A stretch of 62,365 nucleotides of DNA, from positions 1 to 62,365 of IMG/VR virus record IMGVR_UViG_3300044632_002565; one strand, written 5' to 3'. Below are positions 53,824 through 61,755 of the stretch, piece after piece. The translations under genes were made by a program, and so were the position numbers. Each line of letters begins with the position of its first letter. The first letter of the stretch is position 1. The notes beneath the pieces are model-generated. The model saw nothing but the letters and a program-made list of their open reading frames with translations, ran no database searches and was not told the DNA's origin. This DNA is from a virus.

Positions 53824-54537
53824 TCAAAATGTTTCATGTAAAAATTTTTTCCTACTTTCATCGTTGATTTCATCAGTTGTAAAAGAAAAGGGGTCATAGT
53901 CGCAAATAAAAAATAACTTTTTTTGGTATTGATAAACTTTATTAGCACTTTCAAAAGAATAAACTTCATTGAAACTGAAAGGCCGGTTTATTTTGAAATT
54001 GTTATTATAAATCATCTCTTGGATTTGACCAGATTCCCACAAATCACTTTGTGTTATAAAATCAATTTTTTGAAAATCCTCGACCATATTTTCGGTTCTT
54101 ATAAAAAAATCTGGAATTCTATTTTCAAAATTCAATGAGGAAATATAATCTTTCACAGGTTTTTCTCTTTCTAAATTGACAATTTTATCGGTCAAAATAG
54201 CGTAGTGATAAAGTTCTTCAACAAAATAGTTGAAACGTTTTATAAATTTTTCTTTGGAATCTCTTGTAAAGACTGAATTTATCCCCACTGAAGTAAAATT
54301 TAAATATAATCCCAAAACTCTATCGTAAGGATTACGCATATTACAAATTATTTTATAATTCTCACAACCCTCAGGTATGTTTAAATCATGAGAGTGATAC
54401 GGGTCACATAATTTTTTGTAATTATTTTTACCAACAAAATATTCAAAATTGTAATTTTTTAATATTTGTGCTGTCAATTTGGTTGCAGTCCTTTCTGGAG
54501 CCCACCAAATCATTTTATACTCATGAGATACGTTCAT
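53824..54537 (-). CDS. Sulfotransferase-like protein 2
   Basis: 237 residues. 'KMIWWAPERTATKLTAQILK' is the PAPS 5'-loop (PERTATxxT) and 'ICNMRNPYDRVLGLYLNF' the 3'-phosphate block (RNPYxRxxxxY). Together with 10275 the phage has two diverged members. Acceptors are unknown; host glycans, or sugars put on by the GT genes, are candidates. Confidence 0.75.
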   Translation of the reverse strand: MNVSHEYKMIWWAPERTATKLTAQILKNYNFEYFVGKNNYKKLCDPYHSHDLNIPEGCENYKIICNMRNPYDRVLGLYLNFTSVGINSVFTRDSKEKFIKRFNYFVEELYHYAILTDKIVNLEREKPVKDYISSLNFENRIPDFFIRTENMVEDFQKIDFITQSDLWESGQIQEMIYNNNFKINRPFSFNEVYSFESANKVYQYQKKLFFICDYDPFSFTTDEINDESRKKFLHETF

Positions 54538-54585
54538 AATTGAAAAAATAAGTTAAAAAAAGAATTTTTGAACGTATTTATTTTT

Positions 54586-55221
54586 ATGTTTAGACTATAT
54601 TTCATACTTACACTCCTTTTTTTCACTAATTTATGTTTCTCACAAGATACCGTAAGGTTAAAACATACAAATTACAATTCAGTTTACAGTAAATCAAAAA
54701 AATACCCTGTTTTAGTGGAATTTTGGGTTACGAAGAGTATGGTTGATTGTAAAACTCCCTTAAAAAGAAAAGATACCTTTAAGCCTGACCCACTTTTACC
54801 GAATGAAACAGATAATATGAAGGATTTTGTAAATAGTGGAACGGACAGAGGACACATGATGCCAGCAGCTGACAATTTATGTCAAACACAACTAATTCAA
54901 GATGAATGTTTCTATTTTACGAACATTGCCGCTCAATTTCATTCGTTGAATGCGGGAGATTGGAAGTCTTTGGAAGTTCATATTAGAGAAACGGCTAAAT
55001 TGAAGGATTCAATAATGGTTTGGTGTGGAAATTTTGGTGAATTGAAGAAAATTGGTAAAGTCACAGTACCAAAATATTGTTGGAAAGTTACTTTTATAAA
55101 GAAAGAAAACATGTGGTCGGCATTTCTATTCGAAAACTCACCTTCCAAACCTGACGGTTTCAAAAACAACGAGGTTAGTGTGGAAGAAATAACAAAATTG
55201 ACAGGATTTAAATTTCGTTGA
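54586..55221 (+). CDS. Secreted DNA/RNA non-specific endonuclease (DRGH)
   Basis: 211 residues from the ATG at 54586, 3 nt after a TATTTATT motif. Signal peptide ending near 'NLCFSQ'. The His-Me-finger core has 'SGTDRGHMMPAADN' (catalytic DRGH), 'ECFYFTNIAAQFHSLNAGDW' (metal Asn) and 'WKSLEVHIRE', as in Serratia nuclease/NUC1. Exported nucleases degrade DNA outside the cytoplasm; here it might destroy released or incoming DNA of competitors (inference). Confidence 0.85.
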   Translation: MFRLYFILTLLFFTNLCFSQDTVRLKHTNYNSVYSKSKKYPVLVEFWVTKSMVDCKTPLKRKDTFKPDPLLPNETDNMKDFVNSGTDRGHMMPAADNLCQTQLIQDECFYFTNIAAQFHSLNAGDWKSLEVHIRETAKLKDSIMVWCGNFGELKKIGKVTVPKYCWKVTFIKKENMWSAFLFENSPSKPDGFKNNEVSVEEITKLTGFKFR

Positions 55222-55426
55222 ACAAAAATTTGTTCAGGTTATGTATTGTGTTAGCAGAATCGATTTTGTCATAACACAAATCCCACAAAGTTTTGTTTTT
55301 TATAAATGGATGTGGTTGTGTTTTAGCCCAATTTCTACCTGCATTATAATCCTCAACCGTCCAAGTTAGTTTTCTTGAAGGTTTTTTGGTAAATAAACTT
55401 TTGATTTTCAATAATATTTTAAACAT
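55208..55426 (-). CDS. Small protein, unknown
   Basis: 72 residues: basic amphipathic start 'MFKILLKIKSLFTKKPSRKL', then 'YNAGRNWAKTQPHPFIKNKT'. Convergent 14-nt overlap with the nuclease gene. No family recognised. Confidence 0.5.
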   Translation of the reverse strand: MFKILLKIKSLFTKKPSRKLTWTVEDYNAGRNWAKTQPHPFIKNKTLWDLCYDKIDSANTIHNLNKFLFNEI

Positions 55427-55433
55427 GACACAA

Positions 55434-55457
55434 AAAACCCCTCATTTGAGAGGGGTT
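55434..55457 (-). terminator. Terminator
   Basis: AACCCCT / AGGGGTT hairpin with T-run on the minus strand. Confidence 0.75.
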
Positions 55458-55465
55458 CAAATATT

Positions 55466-55660
55466 TTAATATAGTTTTTTAGTTTCGTTAAATACTCTTT
55501 TCATTTCGTGTTCTAAAAAATCGATTTTTTTCTGATTTTGGGGCGAAATATTTATATCCTCTGATTTTATCAATCTTACTTGTTCTTGTAATCTTTCGTA
55601 TTGTCGTAACAATTTGTTGTAAATTTCTGCTTTTTGGTTATTTGATAAATTTTGATTCAT
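55466..55660 (-). CDS. Small coiled-coil protein
   Basis: 64 residues from the ATG at 55660. Continuous heptad-like helix ('AEIYNKLLRQYERLQEQVRL', 'KIDFLEHEMKRVFNETKKLY'). 27 nt after the upstream leader-bearing gene's stop. Function unknown. Confidence 0.55.
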   Translation of the reverse strand: MNQNLSNNQKAEIYNKLLRQYERLQEQVRLIKSEDINISPQNQKKIDFLEHEMKRVFNETKKLY

Positions 55661-55687
55661 AAACTTTTTTTTAAAAATAAAACACAA

Positions 55688-55972
55688 TTATAAACTTGTA
55701 AATTGGTCTTGAAATTTAGTTTGGTCGTAAATTTTATTAATTTTATTTGTTAAATTATAAAATTCTGCTTCTGATTCGGTTGAAATAGTTTTACCTGTCT
55801 TGAACATTTGTTTCAATTCATTTAGTTTGGAAATATTATCTTCAATAGAATCAATTAAATCGTTATTTCCTGTTGATGTTGAATAATTCATAGGTTGGAC
55901 ATAGATATCCAAATCCATAGCAGTTTCTAATAATTTGACTAACTGAGATTCTGAAATTATTATTGTCTTCAT
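55688..55972 (-). CDS. Leader-bearing small protein (SESQL type)
   Basis: 94 residues starting 'MKTIIISESQLVKLLETAMD', the clearest copy of the ESQL leader. The rest is helical ('SIEDNISKLNELKQMFKTGK'). Divergent from iscU, sharing the TATTTATAAATA palindrome. Probably a small virion protein. Confidence 0.6.
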   Translation of the reverse strand: MKTIIISESQLVKLLETAMDLDIYVQPMNYSTSTGNNDLIDSIEDNISKLNELKQMFKTGKTISTESEAEFYNLTNKINKIYDQTKFQDQFTSL

Positions 55973-55981
55973 CTTGTATAA

Positions 55982-55993
55982 TATTTATAAATA
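55982..55993. promoter_or_regulatory. Palindromic late-type motif between a leader-bearing gene and iscU
   Basis: TATTTATAAATA reads as the motif on both strands: 55982-55989 plus, 55993-55986 minus. Confidence 0.45.
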
Positions 55994-56008
55994 GTTCAAA
56001 AATCTGTT

Positions 56009-56410
56009 ATGGCTTATTCTGATAAAGTGTTAGACCACTACACAAATCCCCGAAATATAGGTACCTTGGATAAAAACAAGAAAAATGTTGGTACTGGTTT
56101 AGTCGGAGCACCAGAATGTGGCGACGTAATGAGACTACAGATTGAAGTCACTGAGGATGGCATTATTAAAGATGCAAAATTCAAAACTTTTGGTTGTGGT
56201 TCCGCGATAGCATCCTCGAGTTTGGCAACTGAATGGTTAAAAGGTAAAGATTTGGACGAAGCCATAAAAATCGACAACATGACTATTGTAGAAGAATTGA
56301 ACCTTCCACCGGTAAAAATTCACTGTTCAGTTTTAGCTGAGGACGCAATAAAAGCGGCCATAAACGACTACCGTAAAAAAAACGGTTATGAAGAAATACC
56401 AATAGAATGA
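56009..56410 (+). CDS. iscU: IscU iron-sulfur scaffold
   Basis: 133 residues, full IscU length. Cluster ligands Cys37 ('GAPECGDVMRL'), Cys63 ('TFGCGSAIASS') and Cys106 ('VKIHCSVLAEDA') and Asp39 are at the E. coli positions, and the HscA-recognition motif LPPVK (99-103) is intact. It would accept sulfur from a host IscS/SufS and iron, and pass 2Fe-2S/4Fe-4S clusters on. The upstream motif suggests late expression. Its stop overlaps the next gene by ATGA; IscA follows that gene. Confidence 0.92.
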   Translation: MAYSDKVLDHYTNPRNIGTLDKNKKNVGTGLVGAPECGDVMRLQIEVTEDGIIKDAKFKTFGCGSAIASSSLATEWLKGKDLDEAIKIDNMTIVEELNLPPVKIHCSVLAEDAIKAAINDYRKKNGYEEIPIE

Positions 56411-57204
56411 AAAAACTAATTTATTTATTAATTTTTTTACCATCTCTCGCTTTTTCTCAAGTGAGTTCTTGGCGTTCGTCACCACCATCCCAAAACACTT
56501 CATCTTCACAAAGAACAACCAGTTCATGGAGGAATGAATTACCCACGGAATTTAATAGACCAAGACAAACAACACCAACAATTGTAAACAATCACCCACC
56601 GTTCGGGTGGAGTAGATGGGAGTGGAATAGATGGGGTCTTTGGGGTGCACCTGGATTTGGTTGGAACTCTTGGTTTCCATTTGACTATTGGAATTCGTGG
56701 GGATACAGACAACCTGCACGAGTGTTTTTCTATGACAATGGAAGAAGAGACACAATTTTTGGTAAAAAACCTGTTTATAATTTTGGTTTACAAATCTCAA
56801 GTTTGAACCAAATTGGTGGTTTTTTTGCTGTGGGGACCAAGTCATACTTCATTATGGAGTACAATTCTACTTACAAAAGGGATAATTCTACTTTCTTCCC
56901 TTACGGAAACATAAACTTGGTGGATTTCCCTTTAGTCAATGATTTAGTTAAACTCAAAACATACTACGTGGGAGTGGGTAAAAGATTTAAAAGAACAGGT
57001 ATTCATATGATGGTTGGAGGAAAAAACGAAATAGTTAGATACAGAGGTAAAGATGATGTTGGTTACATTACTTTTCCCAAATATGATGATAATTCTATGA
57101 CAATTAAATTTGGTGTTCTACAAGATTTCAAAACTGTGAGTTTAAAAATGGATTATAATCCTATTATAAATAATTTTTACTTCGGATTAGGCCTTAATTT
57201 CTAA
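56407..57204 (+). CDS. Exported Trp-rich protein between iscU and iscA
   Basis: 265 residues. Signal peptide ('MKKLIYLLIFLPSLAFSQ'), a Ser/Thr/Gln/Pro-rich segment, a Trp-rich patch ('GWSRWEWNRWGLWGAPGFGW') and a beta-rich end ('MDYNPIINNFYFGLGLNF') like an outer-membrane barrel. It is coupled to iscU by ATGA and followed by iscA at 2 nt, an odd partner for cytoplasmic cluster assembly. No family recognised. Confidence 0.6.
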   Translation: MKKLIYLLIFLPSLAFSQVSSWRSSPPSQNTSSSQRTTSSWRNELPTEFNRPRQTTPTIVNNHPPFGWSRWEWNRWGLWGAPGFGWNSWFPFDYWNSWGYRQPARVFFYDNGRRDTIFGKKPVYNFGLQISSLNQIGGFFAVGTKSYFIMEYNSTYKRDNSTFFPYGNINLVDFPLVNDLVKLKTYYVGVGKRFKRTGIHMMVGGKNEIVRYRGKDDVGYITFPKYDDNSMTIKFGVLQDFKTVSLKMDYNPIINNFYFGLGLNF

Positions 57205-57206
57205 TT

Positions 57207-57539
57207 ATGGTAACAGTGACAAAAAATGCTAAAATGCACATTCTCAAACTGATGAATGATTCAGGTTTGGATACTGCAACTCATTTTTTACGAGTTGGTG
57301 TAAAAGGGGGAGGGTGTAGTGGACTATCCTATGTGATGGACTTCGATGATAAAAAAGATTCGACTGATGAAGTCGTTACTATTTCTGATGACCTCAAAAT
57401 TGTTATAGATAAAAAATCTTTATTATATATTTTCGGAACTGAACTCAACTACTCTGATGGGTTGAATGGAAAGGGGTTCGAGTGGGTCAATCCTAACGCA
57501 TCTCGTACTTGTGGTTGTGGTGAAAGTTTTGCACTCTAA
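57207..57539 (+). CDS. iscA: IscA/SufA-type A-type carrier
   Basis: 110 residues, full length. Ligands Cys37 ('VKGGGCSGLSYVMDF') and Cys102/Cys104 ('SRTCGCGESFAL') match the C-x(n)-CGC pattern of HesB/IscA proteins, which carry iron or Fe-S clusters from the scaffold to targets. With IscU this gives a two-part cluster-delivery set. IscS, HscAB and ferredoxin are not in the window. Convergent 4-nt overlap with the next gene. Confidence 0.92.
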   Translation: MVTVTKNAKMHILKLMNDSGLDTATHFLRVGVKGGGCSGLSYVMDFDDKKDSTDEVVTISDDLKIVIDKKSLLYIFGTELNYSDGLNGKGFEWVNPNASRTCGCGESFAL

Positions 57540-57976
57540 TTCAGGTCTCCCACACAAATATATTTTTTATTTAGATTCTTTTTCATATCTAAATATTTTT
57601 TTACAATTTGGTAACTCCAACCATATCTGTCTAACAAACTCCATTCCGAATTTTTCTTTAACATATGTTCAATCAGATAATCAAAACTTCCACTTCTTCT
57701 TGAAATTACTCTTATGTTTTGGGAAGTTAGATTCCCATACCAATCTTTCAGTAATGGTTGATATTCATTTTGTTCGAAAGAAAAAAGTCTAAAAAAACTA
57801 TTAAAAAAATTGGAATTATAATGAATTTGACCATAACAATCGGATGAAAAACACCAAGATTTATCATCAAAGTTTATAATCCACGTCTCTCTACCATTTG
57901 GTAAAAAAATAAAATCTTCCAAATCGGAATTCAGTTTATCGAAAATTATTTTTTTTAACCTCGGATGTATGTCCAT
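57536..57976 (-). CDS. Unknown protein
   Basis: 146 residues, aromatic-rich ('ETWIINFDDKSWCFSSDCYG', 'LLDRYGWSYQIVKKYLDMKK'). No family recognised. Last of a two-gene minus group (9-nt gap). Confidence 0.55.
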   Translation of the reverse strand: MDIHPRLKKIIFDKLNSDLEDFIFLPNGRETWIINFDDKSWCFSSDCYGQIHYNSNFFNSFFRLFSFEQNEYQPLLKDWYGNLTSQNIRVISRRSGSFDYLIEHMLKKNSEWSLLDRYGWSYQIVKKYLDMKKNLNKKYICVGDLN

Positions 57977-57985
57977 TATAAATTA

Positions 57986-58390
57986 TTAGCTAGCGTTGAT
58001 ATTGAAATCACCCTCTAAATCAAATTGTGATAAATTCATTCCAACAAATTTGACTAACGATAACATTCGCCCTCTGACATTGTATAAAAAATTTTCACCA
58101 TAAGCGGTGTCAAAAGTTTTTTGAGATACTTTTTCTCCATTTTTCCAACCCGCATCATTCAGAAAACTTATGTGTAATTCTAATTTGACCAAAAACTTCA
58201 AATTCTGTTCAAAACGGTAATAAGGTCCCATAGTTTCTTTATGCTCAACCCACTTTACACCTAAGGTTTCGAAAGATTTTATTTGAGGGAACGAAGGGGG
58301 TACTAAATTATCCCAAAGTTTTTTTATTGGTTCAGTGTAATCCTCAACCAAATCTTTGTCAGTCCAAATATATTGTTTTTCATTACCCAT
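57986..58390 (-). CDS. Unknown protein
   Basis: 134 residues from the ATG at 58390, 3 nt after a TATTTATA motif; a TTG one codon earlier is less likely. 'LVKLELHISFLNDAGWKNGE' and 'FLYNVRGRMLSLVKFVGMNL' are the hydrophobic core. No family recognised. Confidence 0.55.
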   Translation of the reverse strand: MGNEKQYIWTDKDLVEDYTEPIKKLWDNLVPPSFPQIKSFETLGVKWVEHKETMGPYYRFEQNLKFLVKLELHISFLNDAGWKNGEKVSQKTFDTAYGENFLYNVRGRMLSLVKFVGMNLSQFDLEGDFNINAS

Positions 58391-58393
58391 CAA

Positions 58394-58401
58394 TATAAAT
58401 A
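58394..58401 (-). promoter_or_regulatory. TATTTATA late-type motif
   Basis: Minus strand copy 3 nt before the ATG at 58390. Confidence 0.4.
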
Positions 58402-58437
58402 CAACAGAATATAAGTTTACAGGAACCTATAATTGTA

Positions 58438-58851
58438 CTAATCCAGTTGTATTTGCCTCACAAAAAAACGAAAATTATATCCATCGTTATGATTTATAAC
58501 TGATATCATGGCGGTGTTATTAGTACTTATTTTTACTATGTCGATGGTTACTTGTAAATCACGTTTCAAATCCCTTGCTTTATATCTAATCCCAACCAAA
58601 TTTTTATTAGAGATATCTTCTTTCGATTCACTGTAAATTTTATACATGGAGGGAGACTTTCCTTGTATTGAAAGGAATTCGTTTTCGATTACAATTGTTA
58701 TTTCTGTATCGGAGTTTTTTTGGTACAATTCCCATTCTTTGGAAATGTTATTGAATGTATACATTTCGGTTGTGTAAGCTTTATAATAATCTTGACTGGG
58801 AGACAAAAGAAATCCAAAAACTAAAACACAGGTTAAAAAAAACTTTTTCAT
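58438..58851 (-). CDS. Exported protein, unknown
   Basis: 137 residues from the ATG at 58851, which starts a signal peptide (cleavage near 'LLSPSQDYYK'). The upstream in-frame codons overlap the cyclophilin gene and are rejected. The mature part is a small beta-rich domain. It follows cyclophilin by 2 nt and is probably co-transcribed. Confidence 0.65.
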   Translation of the reverse strand: MKKFFLTCVLVFGFLLSPSQDYYKAYTTEMYTFNNISKEWELYQKNSDTEITIVIENEFLSIQGKSPSMYKIYSESKEDISNKNLVGIRYKARDLKRDLQVTIDIVKISTNNTAMISVINHNDGYNFRFFVRQIQLD

Positions 58852-58853
58852 AA

Positions 58854-59288
58854 TTATTCGATTATTGAAATAGAATTGATTTGTTCGCCTTGTTTGATTT
58901 GCCCAATTAGGTCTAACCCCTCGGTGACTCGTCCGAAACAAGTATGATTTCTGTCAAGGTGTTGGGTATTTTGTCTATTATGACAAATGAAAAACTGAGA
59001 ACCTCCAGTATCTCTACCAGCATGAGCCATAGACAAGACACCTCTGTCGTGAAATTGTTTTTGACCATTCACCTCACAGGGAATTGTGTATCCAGGCCCA
59101 CCGGTCCCATTTTTATTAGGACATCCCCCTTGACAGACAAAACCAGGAATTACTCTATGAAAATTCAATCCGTCGTAGAATTTTTTAGAAAGCAAATCCA
59201 AAAAATTTTTTACAGTTAGAGGAGTTTCTTTGTCATAGAGTTCACAAACTAAATCACCTCTGTCCAATGAAATTTTTACTTTTGACAT
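58854..59288 (-). CDS. Cyclophilin-type peptidyl-prolyl isomerase
   Basis: 144 residues, compact cyclophilin: 'NFHRVIPGFVCQGGCPNKNG' (catalytic Arg, Phe), 'VLSMAHAGRDTGGSQFFICH' (GSQFFI), 'LDRNHTCFGRVTEGLDLI' (His). No signal peptide, so cytoplasmic. It speeds proline isomerisation in folding. A phage copy might assist folding of virion or exported proteins. Four extra Cys are unusual for the family. Confidence 0.9.
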   Translation of the reverse strand: MSKVKISLDRGDLVCELYDKETPLTVKNFLDLLSKKFYDGLNFHRVIPGFVCQGGCPNKNGTGGPGYTIPCEVNGQKQFHDRGVLSMAHAGRDTGGSQFFICHNRQNTQHLDRNHTCFGRVTEGLDLIGQIKQGEQINSISIIE

Positions 59289-59334
59289 AATATTTTTTCA
59301 AAAGATAAGTTTTTAAAACAAAAAAAACAAGAAG

Positions 59335-59502
59335 TTACTCTTCATCTACAAGGAAAAATCTTTCTCCGTTAAAATCAATCCATTGGGTTCCAACTTGATA
59401 CTTAGGAAAAATTTTTGTTTTAAATTTTTTAGAAAAACCAATATCATATTTTATGATAATTTCAGTTTCATAAAATGATATACTTCCAATTGTTTTACTC
59501 AT
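59335..59502 (-). CDS. Small beta-rich protein (55 aa)
   Basis: ATG 59502 to TAA 59335. 'MSKTIGSISFYETEIIIKYD' and 'FPKYQVGTQWIDFNGERFFL' look like a small beta barrel. Lies between a terminator and cyclophilin. No family recognised. Confidence 0.55.
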   Translation of the reverse strand: MSKTIGSISFYETEIIIKYDIGFSKKFKTKIFPKYQVGTQWIDFNGERFFLVDEE

Positions 59503-59507
59503 GATTA

Positions 59508-59535
59508 AAAAAAAACCCTCTCAGTGAGAGGGTTT
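59508..59535 (-). terminator. Terminator
   Basis: AAACCCTCTC / GAGAGGGTTT with T-run on the minus strand, after the gene at 59554. Confidence 0.8.
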
Positions 59536-59553
59536 GATATAAATAATTTATTT

Positions 59554-60039
59554 TTACACCATATCTGATGCTTGGGCGCTTGTGCTAGCAAAATCTGCCT
59601 TTGGAACCCATTCACCTTTGGAGTTTTTCATACAGAATTTTTTTCTAAGTCTTTTGACAAAAGAATCTGATTTGTATTTTATTACCTCTACATTCTCACC
59701 CTCTTTAGCTGGTTCAACTTCTTTTTCTATGTCTGTTTCTAAATGTTCGTCTTGACATTTATAAGATACTCCAACTTCTTGTTTTTGAGTTTTACCACCA
59801 ATAGATGTCTGTGAAGATTTGAAATCTATTCTTACTGTACCATTTAAATCTTGTACAACCTTCGAAATCATAAATCTTTTATCTAACTTGTTAGTTTCAT
59901 CATAAAGATTTATTGTTTCACCCTTTTTTATGTCTGGGGTACTTGGCATTAGAACCTGTTCAACTAAAGTTCTTTTTGGCGAATGCATCTCTAAAATTCT
60001 CATTTTTTCTTCCTGTGATACTGTGAATATACTTCTCAT
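59554..60039 (-). CDS. Leader-bearing protein (SQEEK type, LVE|Q site)
   Basis: 161 residues. The leader 'FTVSQEEKMRILEMHSPKR' is followed by TLVEQ, giving L-V-E|Q as probable processing site near residue 27. The mature part is a beta-rich domain ('ETINLYDETNKLDKRFMISK', 'GTVRIDFKSSQTSIGGKTQK') and a Lys/Cys-containing tail. Late-type motif upstream. No family recognised. Confidence 0.65.
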   Translation of the reverse strand: MRSIFTVSQEEKMRILEMHSPKRTLVEQVLMPSTPDIKKGETINLYDETNKLDKRFMISKVVQDLNGTVRIDFKSSQTSIGGKTQKQEVGVSYKCQDEHLETDIEKEVEPAKEGENVEVIKYKSDSFVKRLRKKFCMKNSKGEWVPKADFASTSAQASDMV

Positions 60040-60052
60040 GATTGATTTTTTA

Positions 60053-60060
60053 TATAAATA
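60053..60060 (-). promoter_or_regulatory. TATTTATA late-type motif
   Basis: Minus strand copy 13 nt before the ATG at 60039. Confidence 0.4.
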
Positions 60061-60139
60061 TATGACTTTGGAAAAAATTCAAAATTTCTTATCTTGATGT
60101 GGATTTATATATTAGCTAAACAGGGGTTATGAAATGTAA

Positions 60140-61708
60140 TTAAAAATTAAAAAAATCTCCAACTGAAGGAACCTTAGATGAAGAATAATCAATTTTCTTT
60201 ATAAACTCTCCTCTTTTGTTATAAAGTTTGCCTTTCCCTTTCTTATCCCAATCAAATGAGTAAAGATATTCTACGCCATTTTTGGAGGTGAAAAAAAATG
60301 TCCAATTTCCTGTTGGTTTATCATTTCTGAAAAAACCCTCCAATTTAATAGAGCCGTCTGGTTTAAATATTGTCCAATTGCCTGTTTTTCTACCAAGAGT
60401 GGTCAGTTGTCCGAGTGCTTTCGGAGTTCCTTTCGGATAAAATACTATTATTTTACCCCTGAAATTATATTCATTACCTTCCGCAACAACTTTGATTACA
60501 TCGTTTTTGGTTAAACCTGTTGCTGGAGCTTTCGCATCATCGTAGTTTTTTAGAACATACGTAACCCCCCAGGTGTTATAGTGCATATTCATTTTCCAAA
60601 TTCCAATTCTATTACCTTTTTCATCGTACTTACCTTTTTGTTCAAGGTCTCCCTCATTGAAAAATTTTTCGTAATCGTCAATATAAATAAAATCACCTTT
60701 AGTTGGTTTAATAGTCCCTCTTTCATGTACTTTTCCATTACCCCAAAAATTGATAAACGGCCCTTTTCTTTTGTTGTCTACGTAAGTGTATAATCCCTCC
60801 AAACCACCCCGATAAAACGATTTCCAAACACCTTGTTTTCCTTTTTCGTCTTGGTGTCCCTTCCCTTCGACAGGTACATCAATTTCGAGATGAGATGCGA
60901 TTTTTTCGTAATTGTAAGTTTCTGATTTATCTGACAACCACTTGTAAAAAAATTTAGGTTCGAAATTGAATCTTTCTACATCGTTTTTGTTCATGAACTG
61001 TTGACTTTCAACGTGTAACTGGTATGGGGACAATGGGTCGTTTAGATTGAAAAGTACGATATATTTCGAACCCTTGTCACTTTTAAGGTAATCTTTAAAA
61101 TGATAAAAATGGGCGATTGTACAAATTTCTATGGTTGCTCCTTTATCTCTACCTCTACATCTACCAAGTAAATCCCGATATATTTTCCAATTTTCTTTAG
61201 TAGGTTCTGAAATCTCAAAAACTTGATAACCGTCCAAACCTCCCTTTTTTAGACCTTGTTCGGGTTTCCAAAAACCAAGATACTTATTTCCTCCCGTTGA
61301 GGTAAGTTTTTCAATTTCGTTTTTCGAAAGAAATGCTGAGGATTGAGGAATATCTTCATATTTGACATCACCTTCTTTGATTTGGATGACAGTTTCGATA
61401 AAGTCTTGTAAATCCTCTAGTGTCTTATAAAGGTTGAGGTCTTGAAATTTGAATTTCTTCTTATTCTTTTCAAAAATATCAATGTATTCTTTCCACTTAT
61501 ACAGGTCTTCAGATTTAAGGAGATTTGTTCCAATTTTTTTTGTAAGCCAAGCTAAAATATAAAACTTACCGTGAGAAAGGTCTTGAATTTTTTGAAACTC
61601 CTCATCTTTTAGGGGTTTTCCTTCTCCAACATATTTGTCTTTGAGTTGTTGAATTTGAAGGGCTAAATCTTCCAATAAAATTCTTCTTATAGTTTCGCGT
61701 AAAATCAC
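60140..61708 (-). CDS. WCT-motif protein 3 fused to MORN-type repeats (GTG start)
   Basis: 522 residues from a GTG at 61708. The leader 'MILRETIRRILLEDLALQIQ' is amphipathic. Residues ~170-260 contain a diverged WCT block ('KGATIEICTIAHFYHFKDYL', 'YIVLFNLNDPLSPYQLHVES'), in which Trp is Ile but C-T, F-x-x-Y and the following strands are kept. The C-terminal half has at least five MORN-variant repeats ('YFNEGDLEQKGKYDEKGNRI', 'FKPDGSIKLEGFFRND', 'GKLYNKRGEFIKK'), which in toxins and phage proteins serve as binding scaffolds. Probably a virion-associated effector. Late-type motif 3 nt upstream. Confidence 0.7.
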   Translation of the reverse strand: MILRETIRRILLEDLALQIQQLKDKYVGEGKPLKDEEFQKIQDLSHGKFYILAWLTKKIGTNLLKSEDLYKWKEYIDIFEKNKKKFKFQDLNLYKTLEDLQDFIETVIQIKEGDVKYEDIPQSSAFLSKNEIEKLTSTGGNKYLGFWKPEQGLKKGGLDGYQVFEISEPTKENWKIYRDLLGRCRGRDKGATIEICTIAHFYHFKDYLKSDKGSKYIVLFNLNDPLSPYQLHVESQQFMNKNDVERFNFEPKFFYKWLSDKSETYNYEKIASHLEIDVPVEGKGHQDEKGKQGVWKSFYRGGLEGLYTYVDNKRKGPFINFWGNGKVHERGTIKPTKGDFIYIDDYEKFFNEGDLEQKGKYDEKGNRIGIWKMNMHYNTWGVTYVLKNYDDAKAPATGLTKNDVIKVVAEGNEYNFRGKIIVFYPKGTPKALGQLTTLGRKTGNWTIFKPDGSIKLEGFFRNDKPTGNWTFFFTSKNGVEYLYSFDWDKKGKGKLYNKRGEFIKKIDYSSSKVPSVGDFFNF

Positions 61709-61711
61709 GTT

Positions 61712-61719
61712 TATAAATA
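61712..61719 (-). promoter_or_regulatory. TATTTATA late-type motif
   Basis: Minus strand copy 3 nt before the GTG at 61708. Confidence 0.45.
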
Positions 61720-61729
61720 CTTAGGAAAA

Positions 61730-61755
61730 TAAAAAGCCTCGGATGTTATCCGAGG
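61730..61755 (-). terminator. Terminator overlapping the end of the small basic gene
   Basis: CCTCGGAT / ATCCGAGG hairpin and T-run on the minus strand; the stop codon of the gene at 61746 lies in the loop and stem. Confidence 0.8.
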
